DNA of 64,000 bases from Aplysia californica (lineage: Eukaryota > Mollusca > Gastropoda > Aplysiida > Aplysiidae). The notes beneath the pieces were generated by a model, which saw only the letters and a list, made by a program, of their open reading frames with translations, was not told the origin of the DNA and did no database searches. Positions within the stretch are counted from its first letter, which is position 1, and every line of letters starts with the position of its first letter. Of the stretch, positions 1-64,000 are shown piece by piece. The stretch is from NCBI RefSeq assembly GCF_000002075.1, contig NW_004797650.1:246553-310552 (forward strand), in the 5' to 3' direction. The position numbers and the translations under genes are program-made.

Positions 1-616
1 CCCCCAAAGTATATAGAGACTTGGGTTTTTTAAAAATAAAACATAAATTTTTTGGTGGTATTATTAAAAAATGTTCAATATTTCACTCCGTTGGGGCTTC
101 ATCATTAATATGATAAGAAAGAAAGATAACAACACTATAGTAACAGAAGTAGTCATCATCATCACCCTCCTTGTGAAACTGTAGATTAAAGAAAGAAAAG
201 GAAGAGAGTATTGGAACATTTACCAAAAATTTTCTTTTGAATAATACAGATACATTTTTAGCACTGAAATGTCTCGACATTGAAATGGAAAACTTCTTCT
301 CATCATCATCATGATCATCATCATTATTACAGTGGAAAAGTAGAATAAAAGTGTGAATATTTAATAATTTATTGATACAAAGGAAAACAGCACCTGTATA
401 AAGTTTCATTTTTTGGGGAATTTGCCTTTTGTCTTGTGAGAGCATAAACTCGATAGACATTTCAGTGTTTGAATAATCCAAGGATATGTTATGGATCCAG
501 GTTGTTTCTGTTATCGATCCAGAAGCAGAGATATAAGGCAATATAATATCACAGTAACTTTTTAAATGGTGCACTTTATTAACCTTTGAAAAAAATCTTG
601 TATATTGTGTCTTCAG
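1..616. other. Intron upstream of the first visible exon
   Basis: AT-rich sequence ending in the acceptor cttcag at 616. It holds a GATGATGAT-like patch near 150-170 and 300-330. No promoter, coding exon or repeat family was recognised. The minus-strand open frame here is judged chance. Confidence 0.5.
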
Positions 617-63630
<63,014 letters not shown>

Positions 63631-64000
63631 GTTAGTATTGCAATGTGTTCAGTCTGAAGTTGGTTTTGTTCCATCTCAGCAGAGGATAGTGTTTGTGCTG
63701 TATTGATCTACATTAGTAATTTTCTATCTTATTTCAACCAGCACCCTTGTATCCGTCACAACCTAGGTGGTCCCCGCCAGGTCTTGGGAGAAAAATCTTT
63801 AGAAGCTGCAGGAAGCAGAATCATTTATGAGCAAAAAAGGAGTGTGAAAGCTTTAATCATATTACAAACCAACAGCTGTTTCAGGATATAATTTTTAAAA
63901 GTTTGTCAATTTGTACTGTCTTCCAGACTACTCTGTTCACAGAAAATAGCTAAGACAGCTTCTTCCAACATGACTGACCGTCTCCGGACAATCGCCTTGT
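63631..64000. other. Start of the next intron (to the window edge)
   Basis: A diverged relative of the 22022/22672 repeat starts near 63660 (ttttgttccatctcagcaga). No dynein coding sequence. The segment at 63742-63890 reads open but has no family match. Confidence 0.5.

Noticed and set aside
63742-63891. Next dynein exon after 63630
   Set aside because: The acceptor-like aaccag is followed by sequence unlike the expected GVSW motif. The true next exon is outside the window.

Overview
The window is one stretch of a single very large, intron-rich animal gene on the + strand: an axonemal outer-arm dynein heavy chain of the DNAH5/DNAH8 class. By remembered comparison it is closest to vertebrate DNAH5. 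I could place 60 exon positions, one of them present as two alternative copies. All have GT-AG splice sites and all join in frame. Together they encode about 3,660 residues of a protein that is normally about 4,600. The first exons (N-terminal roughly 490 residues) lie off the left edge. The last exons (end of AAA6 and the C-terminal domain, roughly 470 residues) lie off the right edge. No second host gene is visible on either strand.

The organism is a metazoan with motile 9+2 cilia. The intron repeats (tRNA-headed SINEs ending in an ATT-repeat tail, (TTATC)n retroposon tails, abundant short inverted-repeat elements, long GA/CT and GT tracts) look like a lophotrochozoan genome, probably a mollusc and perhaps a gastropod. 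That placement is inference from repeat style, not from a marker gene.

Layout: 617-15758 tail (DHC_N1 region), including a charged, low-complexity insert around 5270-6200 and another at 10930-11020. 15627-23325 linker (DHC_N2 region). 23153-27574 AAA1, the main ATPase, with Walker A at 24544-24722 and Walker B at 25501-25688. 27388-33691 AAA2 (Walker A at 28855-29101). A 953-base assembly gap lies inside a CT repeat in the intron after that exon. 33442-42392 AAA3 and the AAA3-AAA4 connector. 43916-49817 AAA4. 49699-55516 stalk coiled coil and microtubule-binding domain. 55251-59548 AAA5 with its degenerate P-loop and the strut coiled coil. 59444-63630 most of AAA6.

The most interesting gene-level feature is a pair of homologous exons of identical length (123 bases) and identical phase at 41282-41404 and 42270-42392, in the AAA3-AAA4 connector. 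Each one alone completes the protein, which is the structure expected of mutually exclusive exons. A vestigial copy of the end of the exon leaving the microtubule-binding domain sits at 53706-53750.

The introns hold a dense population of small mobile elements. There are eight copies of one inverted-repeat element of about 440 bp, several other terminal-inverted-repeat elements with recognisable target duplications (TTAA, TTA), four families of tRNA-headed or tail-sharing SINEs, and LINE 3' fragments. There are also minisatellites of 78, 50, 49, 45 and 29 bp, several of which abut splice sites. Inverted copies of these elements flank exons and could shape splicing.
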